64,000 nt of DNA from Paenibacillus_E oryzisoli_A (GCF_050467285.1 NZ_JBCMUN010000012.1:248001-312000); one strand, 5' to 3'. Shown: positions 34,608-43,665, numbered from the stretch's first letter. The notes: a model not told the origin generated them from the sequence alone. Numbers and translations: made by a program.

Positions 34608-35561
34608 ATGGCTAACCATATAACTTCACAATCCGCGGGTGCGGCGTCCGACTCTTCGGCCAAAGCGAAATCCAAGCGGTCTTCGCGGCAGATTAAAGAG
34701 GATCTCATCGGCTATGCGTTCGTTGCACCGATGCTGCTGGGACTTACCGCGTTTACACTGTTTCCGATTATTGCATCGTTCTTTCTGAGCTTTACGAACT
34801 GGAACTTCGTAGCGGGCTTCTCTAAAGTAAAATTCGTCGGGATGGACAACTTCGTGAAGCTGATTCACGACACGGTCTTCCTGCTATCTTTGAAAAACAA
34901 CTTGATTCTGATGATTGTCGTGCCGCTTACACTCATTTGCTCGTTGGCGCTCGCCATCGTGATCGATAAGAAAATTTATTTCAAAGATCTGTTCAAAGTC
35001 GTTTACTTCGTGCCGTACATTTCCTCGATCGTCGCGGTAGCGATTGTATTCCAGGTGTTGTTCCACCCGACCTACGGGCCGATTAACCAAATTCTAATCA
35101 GCTGGGGCATGGCCAATCCGCCAAAATGGCTGGCCGATCCGGACTTTGCCCTGTATTGCGTGATGGGGCTGATGGTCTGGGTGAACATCGGGTACAACAT
35201 GATTATCTTTATGGCCGGCTTGCAGTCGATTCCGAAAGATCTCTACGAAGCGGCTGACATCGACGGCGCCTCCAAATGGACGCAATTCCTGAGAATTACG
35301 GTGCCTATGCTGTCGCCGACAACGTTCTTCCTGCTTGTAACGGGCATTATTGGGACGTTCAAGGTGTTTGACGTGATTATGGTTTTGACAGGCGGCGGTC
35401 CAGCAAACTCCACGAGTGTCGTGGTGACGCGTCTGTACGATGCGGCGTTTATCAATCTGCAATCCGGTTATGCGTCAGCGATGGCGATCGTACTGCTCAT
35501 TCTTATCCTGCTGATTACGCTCATTCAATGGTTCGGACAGCGTAAATGGGTTAACTATTAA
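34608..35561 (+). CDS. Sugar ABC transporter permease, MalF/UgpA type (CUT1)
   Basis: About 317 residues: a charged N-terminal tail, then six membrane segments, with the EAA loop EAADIDGASKWTQFLRITVPMLSP near residue 220 that docks on the ATPase. It is the first of two permeases. The ATG at 34608 follows GGGGTGA; an upstream ATG at 34578 has no ribosome binding site. No ATPase gene is linked, as is usual for Bacillota CUT1 importers that share MsmX-like ATPases. Confidence 0.93.
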   Translation: MANHITSQSAGAASDSSAKAKSKRSSRQIKEDLIGYAFVAPMLLGLTAFTLFPIIASFFLSFTNWNFVAGFSKVKFVGMDNFVKLIHDTVFLLSLKNNLILMIVVPLTLICSLALAIVIDKKIYFKDLFKVVYFVPYISSIVAVAIVFQVLFHPTYGPINQILISWGMANPPKWLADPDFALYCVMGLMVWVNIGYNMIIFMAGLQSIPKDLYEAADIDGASKWTQFLRITVPMLSPTTFFLLVTGIIGTFKVFDVIMVLTGGGPANSTSVVVTRLYDAAFINLQSGYASAMAIVLLILILLITLIQWFGQRKWVNY

Positions 35562-35581
35562 GAGAAGAAGGAGGAACTCCC

Positions 35582-36409
35582 ATGGACAAGTTTGAAAAAT
35601 TGAAAAAAACGCTGCTGACGCTGCTCATGTGCGTGATCGGGATATTGTTCATGTCCCCGTTCATCTGGATGATTTCGGCGTCCATGAAGCCGGAGGCGGA
35701 CGTATTTATTTATCCGATTCAGTGGATTCCGAAGCATTGGCAGTTGATCGAGAACTATAAAGAAGTGTGGTCGACGAATTTCCCGCTCTACTATTGGAAT
35801 TCCATTAAAGTCACCGTATGCACGACGGCGCTCTCCGTTCTGCTGTCGTCAATGGCCGCCTATTCCTTCTCCAAAATCAAGTTCCGCGGCCGCAATGTGA
35901 TCTTTGTTCTGGTCCTTGTGATCTACATGATTCCGAGCCAAGCGATCCTGGTTCCGCAATTCTTGCTGTTCCGTTGGGTAGGCTTGTTCGACAGCCATTT
36001 CGGCTTGATTTTGCTCGGTTCGTTCTCCGTACTCGGTACGTTCATGCTTCGCCAATTTTACCTCGGTATCCATGAAGAATACATGGAATCGGCACGGATC
36101 GATGGCGCAGGGCATTTCCGGATTTTCTGGTCGATCTGTACACCGCTTGTAAAGCCTGCGATCGCCACATATGCGATTCTGCGTTTCATCTGGACATGGA
36201 ACGATTACCAGAATCCGCTGATCTTCCTGAGAACGAAAACCTTGTTCACTTTGCCGCTTGGGATTCAATCCTTTGCCGATTTGAACGGCAACTTTTACTC
36301 GCTGATCATGGCCGCATCGGTGTCGGCGATCGTGCCGCTCCTGATTATTTTCATCATCGGCCAGAAGCAAGTTATCGAGGGCATTTCCATGGGCGGCGTC
36401 AAAGGATAA
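35582..36409 (+). CDS. Sugar ABC transporter permease, MalG/LplC type (CUT1)
   Basis: 275 residues with six membrane segments and the EAA loop EYMESARIDGAGHFRIFWSICTPLVKP at about 165-190. Strong GAAGGAGG before the ATG. It is 20 bases after the first permease and is its partner half-transporter; the substrate is an oligosaccharide or polysaccharide breakdown product, not determinable here. Confidence 0.93.
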   Translation: MDKFEKLKKTLLTLLMCVIGILFMSPFIWMISASMKPEADVFIYPIQWIPKHWQLIENYKEVWSTNFPLYYWNSIKVTVCTTALSVLLSSMAAYSFSKIKFRGRNVIFVLVLVIYMIPSQAILVPQFLLFRWVGLFDSHFGLILLGSFSVLGTFMLRQFYLGIHEEYMESARIDGAGHFRIFWSICTPLVKPAIATYAILRFIWTWNDYQNPLIFLRTKTLFTLPLGIQSFADLNGNFYSLIMAASVSAIVPLLIIFIIGQKQVIEGISMGGVKG

Positions 36410-36430
36410 CAGTCCTGTATGTCGCAACAT

Positions 36431-36462
36431 GTCAAAATATGAGTGCATGAGGTTAAAATATT
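36431..36462 (+). promoter_or_regulatory. Candidate second operator before the solute-binding gene
   Basis: GTCAAAATAT (36431) and GGTTAAAATATT (36451) share AAAATAT at 21-bp pitch. GGTTAAAATATT is also found exactly at 34515 before the operon. This suggests a second binding site for the same regulator in front of the highly expressed binding protein. Confidence 0.4.
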
Positions 36463-36480
36463 GCCTCGTGTGCTCACCCC

Positions 36481-36498
36481 CCGATAGGGTACTATCGG
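36481..36498 (+). other. RNA hairpin between permease and binding-protein genes
   Basis: CCGATAG-GGTA-CTATCGG gives a 7-bp stem with a tetraloop and no T run. Such hairpins can stabilise the downstream mRNA of an abundant binding protein. Confidence 0.5.
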
Positions 36499-36542
36499 TC
36501 ATGTAAAGGTTTTCACGCAAAAAACAATTTGGAGGGGTTCAA

Positions 36543-37889
36543 ATGAAAAAGAGTCTACTCGTCATGAGCGGCGTTCTGCTTCTCTCTACAGCATTAACAG
36601 CTTGCGGAAGCAAAGAAGAAAATAATACAGCTGCCACAGACAGCGGCAAACAAGGTACAGCCAGTGCTCCAGTTACGATTAAAGTACAAGGCTGGTACAC
36701 AGAAGCGCAAGGCAACTGGAACAAAACGGTTGAAGCTTACAACGCGACTCACCCGAACGTAAAAGTGGTTTACGAGAGCATGTCCGAGAAAGGCGACTCC
36801 CAAGAAGGCATGAAAAAACTTGACCTCTTGGCCGCTTCCGGCGAGCAAATGGACGTTGTCATGTACTCTAGTGCTTCCGACTTCGCACAACGCGTTGGCG
36901 CAGGCATCCTGGAGCCTCTGGACAGCTATTTGAAAAAAGACAACATCGTTGTCAAAGACGAGTACAAGCTTGACCCGGTTGTCGATGGCAAATACTACGC
37001 GCTTCCTGGTAAAATGATCGAGTGGTTCGTCCTGTTGAACAAAGACAAATTGGATGCTGCGGGTCTGAAAGTGCCGACAGACTGGACTTGGAACGACTAT
37101 GCTGACTACGCGAAGAAAATGACTAGCGGCGAAGGCGCTTCGAAAGTGTACGGCTCCTACTTCCACAACTGGAAAGACTACGCGCTGCTTGCGCAAAACA
37201 ACGATATGAACAACGCATACCTGGTGAAATCCGACGGTACAGAAAATATCGACAACCCGCGCGTTCGTTTCTCCCTAGACCTGCGTAACAAAATGGAGAA
37301 CATCGATAAATCTTCCGTTCCTTATTTCGAAGTTGTTTCGCAAAAAATGGCTTACCGCGATGTGTTCTACGCTGGTAAAACAGCGATGCTCGCAACAGGC
37401 AACTGGATGGTCGGCGAGCTTTCCCAAAATGCGAAATTCAACACTGTTTTTGCACCGTATCCGAAATATGATGCCAAAGACGAAAACGGTTTGACAGAAG
37501 TAGGCGCGGACTTCCTGGGTATCGCGGCGAACTCCAAGAACAAGCAAGCGGCTTATGATTTCATCAAATGGTACACAACCGAAGGTATCCAAACACAAGG
37601 TCTGTTCTTCTCCGCATGGAAAAAAGCCGACATTGCGAAAAACGTAGATGCCATCCTGGCAAGCGGCAAGCCGGATCAAGTGAAATTCATCGACAAAGAA
37701 TCTTTGCTGAACACGTTGAAAGTGAACAAATCCACGAAGCTGGTTGTGCCTCCAACGTACGCTTTGCAACAAGAGAAAGAATTCTTGACGCAAGTTGAGC
37801 TGTACCTGACTGGCAAACAAGATCTGGATAAAACGATTTCGACAGCAAAAGCAAAAATTGAAGATATTCGTAAAAGCAACGCGAAATAA
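36543..37889 (+). CDS. Extracellular sugar-binding lipoprotein (CUT1 family 1)
   Basis: 448 residues. The signal peptide ends in a lipobox (STALTAC, Cys21), followed by a Thr/Gly-rich tether and a two-lobe binding fold (PVTIKVQGWYTEAQGNWNKTVEAYNATHPNVKV; DVVMYSSASDFAQRVGAGILEPLD; KTAMLATGNWMVGELSQ). Start ATG with TTTGGAGGGG upstream. Codon choice favours highly expressed genes. It supplies the two permeases upstream. Confidence 0.94.
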   Translation: MKKSLLVMSGVLLLSTALTACGSKEENNTAATDSGKQGTASAPVTIKVQGWYTEAQGNWNKTVEAYNATHPNVKVVYESMSEKGDSQEGMKKLDLLAASGEQMDVVMYSSASDFAQRVGAGILEPLDSYLKKDNIVVKDEYKLDPVVDGKYYALPGKMIEWFVLLNKDKLDAAGLKVPTDWTWNDYADYAKKMTSGEGASKVYGSYFHNWKDYALLAQNNDMNNAYLVKSDGTENIDNPRVRFSLDLRNKMENIDKSSVPYFEVVSQKMAYRDVFYAGKTAMLATGNWMVGELSQNAKFNTVFAPYPKYDAKDENGLTEVGADFLGIAANSKNKQAAYDFIKWYTTEGIQTQGLFFSAWKKADIAKNVDAILASGKPDQVKFIDKESLLNTLKVNKSTKLVVPPTYALQQEKEFLTQVELYLTGKQDLDKTISTAKAKIEDIRKSNAK

Positions 37890-37931
37890 GGCCTAAATTG
37901 TTTTAGAAATTGGGCAGAAGTTGCTATACTG

Positions 37932-37981
37932 AAAGAGGAAGCAAGAGGGAGCCGGAAGGCCTCCTCTTTTTCCGCATTTAC
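37932..37981 (+). terminator. Weak terminator between binding protein and sensor kinase
   Basis: AAAGAGGA (37932-37939) can pair with TCCTCTTT (37972-37979) across a long loop and is followed by T residues. It would lower transcription of the sensor/regulator genes relative to the binding protein. Confidence 0.5.
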
Positions 37982-38011
37982 ATACTTCCCTTGGGAGGGA
38001 GGAGACCCCGC

Positions 38012-39802
38012 TTGCTGACAAGGATCAGATCGTTATCGCTCCGTAACAAGCTTGTTTTGACCATTCTTATTTGTCTGGTTATTCCGTCCATCGTGTCGAT
38101 GTACGTATCGAATTTCTTTACCCGCGACGCGGTGCGGGTGCAAGTAGAGAACAATGCGCGGCAGTCGCTGGGTATTGTGAATCAATTCGTGGACGGGCAG
38201 CTCAAAAATATGGTGTATATGATGAATTTTTTGCAATTCGATGAAGATTTGCAGGAACCTATTTTGAAGCTAAGCCGCGCGGACGCCTTCGTCGATCAGA
38301 GGGAGCTTGTGGGATATAAAACGACGCTGGCTCTACGGATTGCCACAGTGAAAAGACCGCTTGGCGACATGTATGTCACGCTGCTTATGCCAAATGGGCA
38401 GTATGTTGCCACCTATTCGACGTTTAGTTTTGATCCTCACTCTTTCACCGAGAAGAGCTGGTTTCCCGATGTGCAAAACATGACGGGGTATAATGCCAAA
38501 TGGATCGGCGTCGAACCCAACTATGCGCAGGAAACCAAGCAGCCTTATGTACTTACAGCCGCGAAACCGCTGCGTACCTATGGTCTTACTTACGGCTACG
38601 TAATCGTGGGCCTGGAAATGGGGGGATTGCAGCAGCTATTCCGCCAATATGAGGGTAAGGAATCCATGGTGATTATCGACGATACAGGGAAAATCCTCGT
38701 AGACAAGGATTCATCGACCATTGGTCAGCCATTCCCTTACCTCGAGCAGCTTGGCGAAGAGGAAGGTACCTCGTTCGTCAAAGTAGCCGGCGAAGACTAT
38801 ATTATGATGTCGAGCCGCGTTACGCCGGAATGGCGTCTGGTGAATATGACGCCATACAAGGCGGCCGCGCAGCAGATTGAGTCGTTCCGCAACAAGGACT
38901 TTTTTATCCAGTTGTGCTTTTTAGTGCTTTTCGCGATACTGCTGCTGTCCGTTGTTCGTACGTTGACGAAGCCGATTGCGCGGCTTGTGCAAACGGTTGT
39001 CCGGATTGAGTCGGGGCAGCTCAGCGAGCGCTCCAATATTAGCGGAGGCGACGAGGTCGGGCGGCTTGGGTACGTTTTTGACAGGATGATCGACCGCATT
39101 GAGCGAATGCTAGTAGAGAACAAGCGCGAGCAGGAGCTCAAGCGGAAGGCAGAGCTGGCGATGCTGCAGGCGCAGATTAACCCGCATTTTTTATTTAACG
39201 TCCTTAATTCCATTCGGTTGAAAATCATGATGAAAGGCGACGAGGAGAACGCCGAGCTGATCAGCTCCCTGTCCTCGCTGCTGCGGATGACGATTAACCG
39301 CAATAACGCGTATATTTCGCTGCATGAAGAGATTGATACAAATGAACATTATGTTCGGCTGCTGAACTCGCGGCATGGCGACAAAGTGCTGCTGCGCATT
39401 CAGGCGGCTTCAGATACGCTGCTGGTGCCGATTCCGCGGTTTTTGCTCCAACCTTTGATCGAAAATGCCTATCTTCACGGCCTTAAAAGTAAAGGCGGTG
39501 AAATTACGATCACCTCGCGGCTTACAGAGGATGGCCGCTTGCAGATCGAGGTGCGGGATTCGGGCATCGGCATGACGCCGGAGCGTCTGGCGGAGCTGCG
39601 GGTTGCGCTGGAGGCACCGCCGGTGGAAGCGGCGGTCGACAAGTCGGTGGCGCGGACGTTGTCCGGCATCGGGATTTATAACGTTTTTGAGCGGCTGCGT
39701 TTGATTTATGGGCATCGATTTGATTACGACATTGAGAGCCGACCTGAGGAGGGCACCCAAATTACGCTGCGCTTCCCGCAAGAGCCGGAAAAGGAGAGTT
39801 GA
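38012..39802 (+). CDS. YesM-type sensor histidine kinase
   Basis: About 596 residues: membrane helix 1 (KLVLTILICLVIPSIVSMYV), an extracellular Cache-like domain to about residue 295, helix 2 (FFIQLCFLVLFAILLLSVV), HAMP, a His_kinase domain with QINPHFLFNVLNSIR (His392) and an HATPase with DSGIGMTPERL and GIGIYNVFERL. The frame opens at 37910, but the TTG at 38012 has GGGAGGGAGGAG 7 nt upstream and gives a normal N-terminus. It presumably senses sugar or liganded binding protein and phosphorylates the next gene product. Confidence 0.92.
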   Translation: MLTRIRSLSLRNKLVLTILICLVIPSIVSMYVSNFFTRDAVRVQVENNARQSLGIVNQFVDGQLKNMVYMMNFLQFDEDLQEPILKLSRADAFVDQRELVGYKTTLALRIATVKRPLGDMYVTLLMPNGQYVATYSTFSFDPHSFTEKSWFPDVQNMTGYNAKWIGVEPNYAQETKQPYVLTAAKPLRTYGLTYGYVIVGLEMGGLQQLFRQYEGKESMVIIDDTGKILVDKDSSTIGQPFPYLEQLGEEEGTSFVKVAGEDYIMMSSRVTPEWRLVNMTPYKAAAQQIESFRNKDFFIQLCFLVLFAILLLSVVRTLTKPIARLVQTVVRIESGQLSERSNISGGDEVGRLGYVFDRMIDRIERMLVENKREQELKRKAELAMLQAQINPHFLFNVLNSIRLKIMMKGDEENAELISSLSSLLRMTINRNNAYISLHEEIDTNEHYVRLLNSRHGDKVLLRIQAASDTLLVPIPRFLLQPLIENAYLHGLKSKGGEITITSRLTEDGRLQIEVRDSGIGMTPERLAELRVALEAPPVEAAVDKSVARTLSGIGIYNVFERLRLIYGHRFDYDIESRPEEGTQITLRFPQEPEKES

Positions 39803-39804
39803 CG

Positions 39805-41433
39805 ATGTATACCGTCATGATTGTAGATGATGATTTGCCGGTGTTGGAGTTTTTGCAGGCAACGATCAAGTGGGAAGAGCTGGGCTACCAACTGACGGGT
39901 GCATACGCCAATCCTTTGGAGGCTTTGCAGGCCGGCAAGCTGGCGAAGACGGATGTGCTGATCAGCGACATCGGGATGCCGGAGATGAACGGGCTTGAGT
40001 TGATCACGTCGCTGCGCGAGGATGATCCGAACCTGAAAGCGGTCATTTTGTCGTGCCACGACGAGTTTCATTACGCGCAGGCGGCGGTGAAGCTGTCGGT
40101 GAGCGAGTATATATTGAAAGAAACGATGAATGCGACCAACATTACCGAGGTGTTGAAGCGGGTCAAAGAGCAGCTTGACGCCGAAGGCAATGCGCAGTCC
40201 AAACACCGCAAGCTGGAAAAGGAGGTATCGCAGCAGCGCGGCGCGACGAAGCGGCATTTCATTCGGACGACGGTCAACGAGCCGCTCTTTGACCAGCGGG
40301 AATGGCAGGCGAAGGCGCTGGACTTCGGCATTCATTTGGAGAAGCACGCAGTCATCCCGGTGCTGGGCTATGCGAATCGGCTGAAGGAGGCGACGGGCCG
40401 GTTTCAGTCGAAGGATCTTTTTGAATATACGATCGAAAATATTGTGGAAGAACTGATCGGCGAGCAGGGCGACATTACGCTGTTTACTTACGATACCGGA
40501 GAAATCGTGCTGCTGTTCCCGCACATTTCGAATCTGCATATCAACAATACGCAGAAAATGGAAGCAACACTGCGCAACCTGCAATCGTGCCTGCAGAAGT
40601 TCGTGAAAATCTCGTTCTCCTTCGTCGTCGGCAGCCCCGTGAAAGATGTGCGCGCGCTGAAGGATCTCCTCATGCGGCTCGTGGAGACAAAGCCATCGCG
40701 GTTCTACTTGCCGGAGGCGTCGATCTTGAAGCTTGACCAGGTGCGGGAAAGCTTCGGAGACGGCGGCGAGCTGCTGGCGCAGTACGCACAGGCGCTGGAT
40801 GAGTTCCGCAGCGTCGTGTTCGACGAGCGTACGGACGAGGTGGGCGCCTTCGTCTCCAAATGGGTCGACTACATTGCGTACAACCGGTTCCGGCCGCTCG
40901 AAGTGAAGGACTGGCTGCTGAAAATGATTTTGGACGTGCGCATGCGGCTCAAATCGCTCCAGCACTACCAGTCGACGTTCTCGTCCGAGCTGCTGCACCA
41001 TGACGTGCACGAGCTGTCCTCCATCCGCGAGCTGGAAACGTGGCTGGGGAGCTACTTGCAGCAGGCGATCGAATGGGCCGGCAAAGTGTACCGCGAGTCG
41101 CACAATCGCGAGATTCTGGAGTGCCAGCGTTTCGTGCAGAGCCATCTCGACACGAAAATCTCGCTCGAAGACGCCGCGGAGCATCTTCACCTGCATCCGA
41201 GCTATTTGAGCCGGCTGTTCAAGCGCGAAACCGGCGAGGGGTTCATCGAATACGTCACGCGGATGAAAATGGAAAAAGCCCGCGAGCTGCTCGAGATCAC
41301 GGACAAGAGCGTCGAGCAGATCGCGGACATGCTCGGCTACGAGAACAAGAACTACTTCGGCAAGCTGTTCAAGGCGCACACCGGCTTCGTGCCGAACGCA
41401 TATCGCGGGCAGGCGAAGCCGGGCGGGGTATGA
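39805..41433 (+). CDS. YesN-type response regulator with AraC DNA-binding domain
   Basis: About 542 residues: receiver domain 1-120 with Asp55 (VLISDIGMPEMNG), a long middle region of unknown fold, and a C-terminal AraC double helix-turn-helix (ISLEDAAEHLHLHPSYLSRLFKRETGE; VEQIADMLGYENKNYFGKLFKAHTG). AAGGAG is 8 nt before the ATG at 39805, three bases after the kinase stop. It is the likely binder of the GGTTAAA repeats upstream of the operon. Confidence 0.92.
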   Translation: MYTVMIVDDDLPVLEFLQATIKWEELGYQLTGAYANPLEALQAGKLAKTDVLISDIGMPEMNGLELITSLREDDPNLKAVILSCHDEFHYAQAAVKLSVSEYILKETMNATNITEVLKRVKEQLDAEGNAQSKHRKLEKEVSQQRGATKRHFIRTTVNEPLFDQREWQAKALDFGIHLEKHAVIPVLGYANRLKEATGRFQSKDLFEYTIENIVEELIGEQGDITLFTYDTGEIVLLFPHISNLHINNTQKMEATLRNLQSCLQKFVKISFSFVVGSPVKDVRALKDLLMRLVETKPSRFYLPEASILKLDQVRESFGDGGELLAQYAQALDEFRSVVFDERTDEVGAFVSKWVDYIAYNRFRPLEVKDWLLKMILDVRMRLKSLQHYQSTFSSELLHHDVHELSSIRELETWLGSYLQQAIEWAGKVYRESHNREILECQRFVQSHLDTKISLEDAAEHLHLHPSYLSRLFKRETGEGFIEYVTRMKMEKARELLEITDKSVEQIADMLGYENKNYFGKLFKAHTGFVPNAYRGQAKPGGV

Positions 41434-41470
41434 GGGCGATAAGGCGGGAGTTGAGCTGGAGAGGTGAATT

Positions 41471-41648
41471 CCTGCGAATAGGCAGGAAATTCTCTAAAAA
41501 AATTCGTTCTTACTAACAAACCTGCGATAAAGCAGTTTTTTGGCCGAATTCGCTCCCCTAAGGTGCTTCTCGCCCTAAATGCCTGCCGAATTGCAGGCAT
41601 TTCATCGAAGCAGGTCGGGAACGAGGCAAATTCCTGCTTTTCTGCAGG
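41471..41648. repeat. Four-dyad intergenic array, word family C (copy 2)
   Basis: CCTGC-N6-GCAGG words are centred at 41478.5, 41528.5 (one mismatch), 41589.5 and 41640.5, spaced 50, 61 and 51 bp, nearly identical in layout to the array at 24010. It begins 38 bases after the YesN-type gene. Confidence 0.87.
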
Positions 41649-41820
41649 CTTGGCACCCTTCGCGCTCCCCGAACAGGCCCGTCTGGCTGCTTAGCGGCGA
41701 AAAGTAGCTTGATCGATTTTGTATGGAATCGAGCTTAGGCAGGGGAGAGGGTTGATGTGCGCACGTTGGCAGGTTATATAGCGAGTTTGGACGAGAGTGG
41801 CAGGCTAGCGAGGGCTTCAA

Positions 41821-42001
41821 CTGGAATTTCTCCAGTTTATTTTAAACAAATTAAGTAGTTTGCGAGATGAACTGGAAAACCTCCAGTTCATCTCGTGCGT
41901 TTAGGGGATATGGGGCCACACAAGCCTAAATGAGATGGAGAAATTCCAGTTCAACTGGCCATTTTAGCGAGAATATGGAGTATGAACGGGAGGAATTCCA
42001 G
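41821..42001. repeat. Four-dyad intergenic array, word family D
   Basis: The hairpin word CTGGA-N5-TCCAG occurs at centres 41828, 41879, 41942 and 41994 (the last two with mismatches in the left arm), spaced 51, 63 and 52 bp. It follows array C copy 2 by about 170 bp. The intervening DNA (41650-41820) shows nothing else. Confidence 0.85.
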
Positions 42002-42039
42002 TTGAGTGCAGTGAGGAGTCTGAGAGCATAAAAAGTAGG

Positions 42040-42068
42040 TTACCTGAGCTCGTTTCGTATGCTAGAAT
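42040..42068 (+). promoter_or_regulatory. Candidate promoter of a leader upstream of the monooxygenase gene
   Basis: TTACCT (42040-42045), a 17-bp spacer and an extended -10, TGCTAGAAT (42060-42068). It would start a transcript near 42075, about 220 bases before the next gene. Confidence 0.5.
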
Positions 42069-42145
42069 ACATGTAGGACAAGCACAAATACATGGCTGGG
42101 CACGTTTGTTCACCCGATTGTGCGTATCATTGATCGGAAAGCAAA

Positions 42146-42187
42146 AAAGTAATCCACCCCACCCAGCCAGCATACGGTGAATTACTT
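42146..42187 (+). other. Imperfect hairpin in the leader
   Basis: AAAGTAATCCACC (42147-42159) can pair with GGTGAATTACTTT (42176-42188) with one mismatch, leaving a 16-base loop. There is no protein-coding frame here. It could be a regulatory element or part of a small RNA ending at the terminator at 42241. Confidence 0.45.
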
Positions 42188-42240
42188 TATTGTGGGTTTT
42201 GATTTGACTCCTACAGTACAACATCATGCTAGTTATTAAC

Positions 42241-42268
42241 AGCCATCAGCCGATGGCTTTATTTTTTC
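42241..42268 (+). terminator. Terminator or attenuator before the monooxygenase gene
   Basis: AGCCATC and GATGGCT form a stem (42241-42257), followed by TTATTTTTTC. It is only 30 bases before the start codon at 42298, so it either ends a small RNA or conditionally stops leader transcription. Confidence 0.7.
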
Positions 42269-42297
42269 TTTAACTTAAAAAAGGGAGGTAACTGCGA

Positions 42298-43215
42298 ATG
42301 AAGCTTAGTGTATTGGATCTTGCCCCTGTCATCGCGCCGGCAGACCCGGCGGCAGCGCTGGAGCAGGCGGCCGTTTTGGCGCAGACGGCGGAACGGCTCG
42401 GCTACGCGCGCTACTGGGTCGCCGAGCATCACGATATGCCCGGGCTTGCTTGCACCGCGCCTGAAGTGCTGCTTGCGCATATCGGGGCGCGCACGCAGCG
42501 GATCCGGCTTGGTTCGGGAGCGCTGCTGCTCCCGCACTACAAGCCGATGAAAGTCGCGGAGTCATTCCATATGCTCGCGACGCTGTATCCGGGCCGGATT
42601 GATCTCGGCATCGGCCGGGCACCCGGCGGCTCCGCCCATGCGGCAATTGCGCTCAGCGGCAATTTCCTGGGCAATGTGAGCCGGATGCCAGAGACGCTGC
42701 AAGCGTTGATGGATTTTCTGCATCAACGTTATACCTATGAAGATCAGCCTGTGACCGCAAGGCCGCTGCCGGCTGAGCCACCGCAGGTGTGGCTGCTCGG
42801 CACGAACACGAAAAGCGCCGCTTTTGCAGCGCAGCATGGCGCCGGCTACGTGTTCGGCCATTTTATGAGCGACGCGGACGGTGCCGAGACGATAGCTGCC
42901 TACCGCGAGCAGTTCCAGCCGGCCGCGCACATGGCCGAGCCGAAGGCGATGCTGGCGATAGCTGCAATATGCGCGGAGACGGAAGAGGAGGCGAAGCGCT
43001 TGGCGGCAGAAAGCCAATCGTGGTTCCGGCTCCCATCGGAGCAGAACATGCCGCAGGGGTCGGGGCGGCTGTTGACGGGAACGCCTGACAGTCTGCGCGT
43101 GCAGTTGGAGTCGCTTGGGCGCATTTGTCATGCCGATGAATACCTGATCGTGTCTCCTGTTCCTGACTATGAGAAGCGGCTTCGTTCCTATGAGTTATTG
43201 GCTGCTTTGAAATAA
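42298..43215 (+). CDS. Luciferase-like flavin monooxygenase (MsnO8 family)
   Basis: 305 residues of the bacterial luciferase-like TIM-barrel family: KLSVLDLAPV at the N-terminus, YWVAEHHDMPGLACTAPEVLLAHI, RLGSGALLLPHYKPMKVAE and GRIDLGIGRAPGG are its typical blocks and line the flavin site. A reduced flavin and O2 would oxidise an unknown small substrate. Strong AAAGGGAGG upstream. A hairpin leader and terminator precede it. Confidence 0.9.
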   Translation: MKLSVLDLAPVIAPADPAAALEQAAVLAQTAERLGYARYWVAEHHDMPGLACTAPEVLLAHIGARTQRIRLGSGALLLPHYKPMKVAESFHMLATLYPGRIDLGIGRAPGGSAHAAIALSGNFLGNVSRMPETLQALMDFLHQRYTYEDQPVTARPLPAEPPQVWLLGTNTKSAAFAAQHGAGYVFGHFMSDADGAETIAAYREQFQPAAHMAEPKAMLAIAAICAETEEEAKRLAAESQSWFRLPSEQNMPQGSGRLLTGTPDSLRVQLESLGRICHADEYLIVSPVPDYEKRLRSYELLAALK

Positions 43216-43299
43216 ATATTTTACTAGAAGTTTGCTAATAATTTCTAAATAGTTGCCTGCTATAGTCTAGTTATAAACAAGATCCGGAGGTAAAGGGAC

Positions 43300-43476
43300 A
43301 TGGTAAAAACGGTAGATGCAGACGTTCAATTATTGATCGATCGACTAGGTCAAGACGCACATGTACTGCTGAAGGAGTTCGCCTTTACCAAGAACGGACA
43401 GCGATTATCGGAGCAGGAAGCTTTACGTTTCATTGCCTTTTTGAAAGAAGAAAGTACGAAGAGACCGATCCATTAA
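43300..43476 (+). CDS. Small hypothetical protein (58 residues)
   Basis: MVKTVDADVQLLIDRL opens a 58-residue hydrophilic helical protein that ends KRPIH. GGAGG (43286-43290) lies 9 nt before the ATG, an extended -10 (TGCTATAGT, 43258-43266) precedes it, and a terminator follows 10 bases after the stop. A complete small transcription unit of this kind is good evidence for a real gene. The family is unknown. Confidence 0.75.
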   Translation: MVKTVDADVQLLIDRLGQDAHVLLKEFAFTKNGQRLSEQEALRFIAFLKEESTKRPIH

Positions 43477-43485
43477 TGAGCTTAG

Positions 43486-43513
43486 AACCGTCCGACGTGG
43501 ACGGTTTTTTGTT
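43486..43513 (+). terminator. Terminator of the 58-residue protein gene
   Basis: AACCGTCC and GGACGGTT form an 8-bp stem with a 5-base loop, followed by TTTTGTTT. Confidence 0.92.
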
Positions 43514-43665
43514 TGCGCGTCTGACAGTCATACAGTCTAGGTGGTTTTAAGTCTACTCGGTAACCCAGCAAGCGTGACTGGCCGTTGGAGAGTTGTCGTG
43601 TGCAGCATACATTCTTAATGAAATTGGGGAGTAATCCCCACCTTCCCCGAACCCTCGCACCCATC

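Noticed and set aside
41602..42227. Two minus-strand open frames (41602-41820, 41964-42227)
   Set aside because: They lie over repeat arrays and the leader region, lack translation signals and do not look like proteins.
42040..42297. T-box, FMN or other known riboswitch before the monooxygenase
   Set aside because: The conserved T-box and FMN motifs are absent, so only an uncharacterised leader is claimed.
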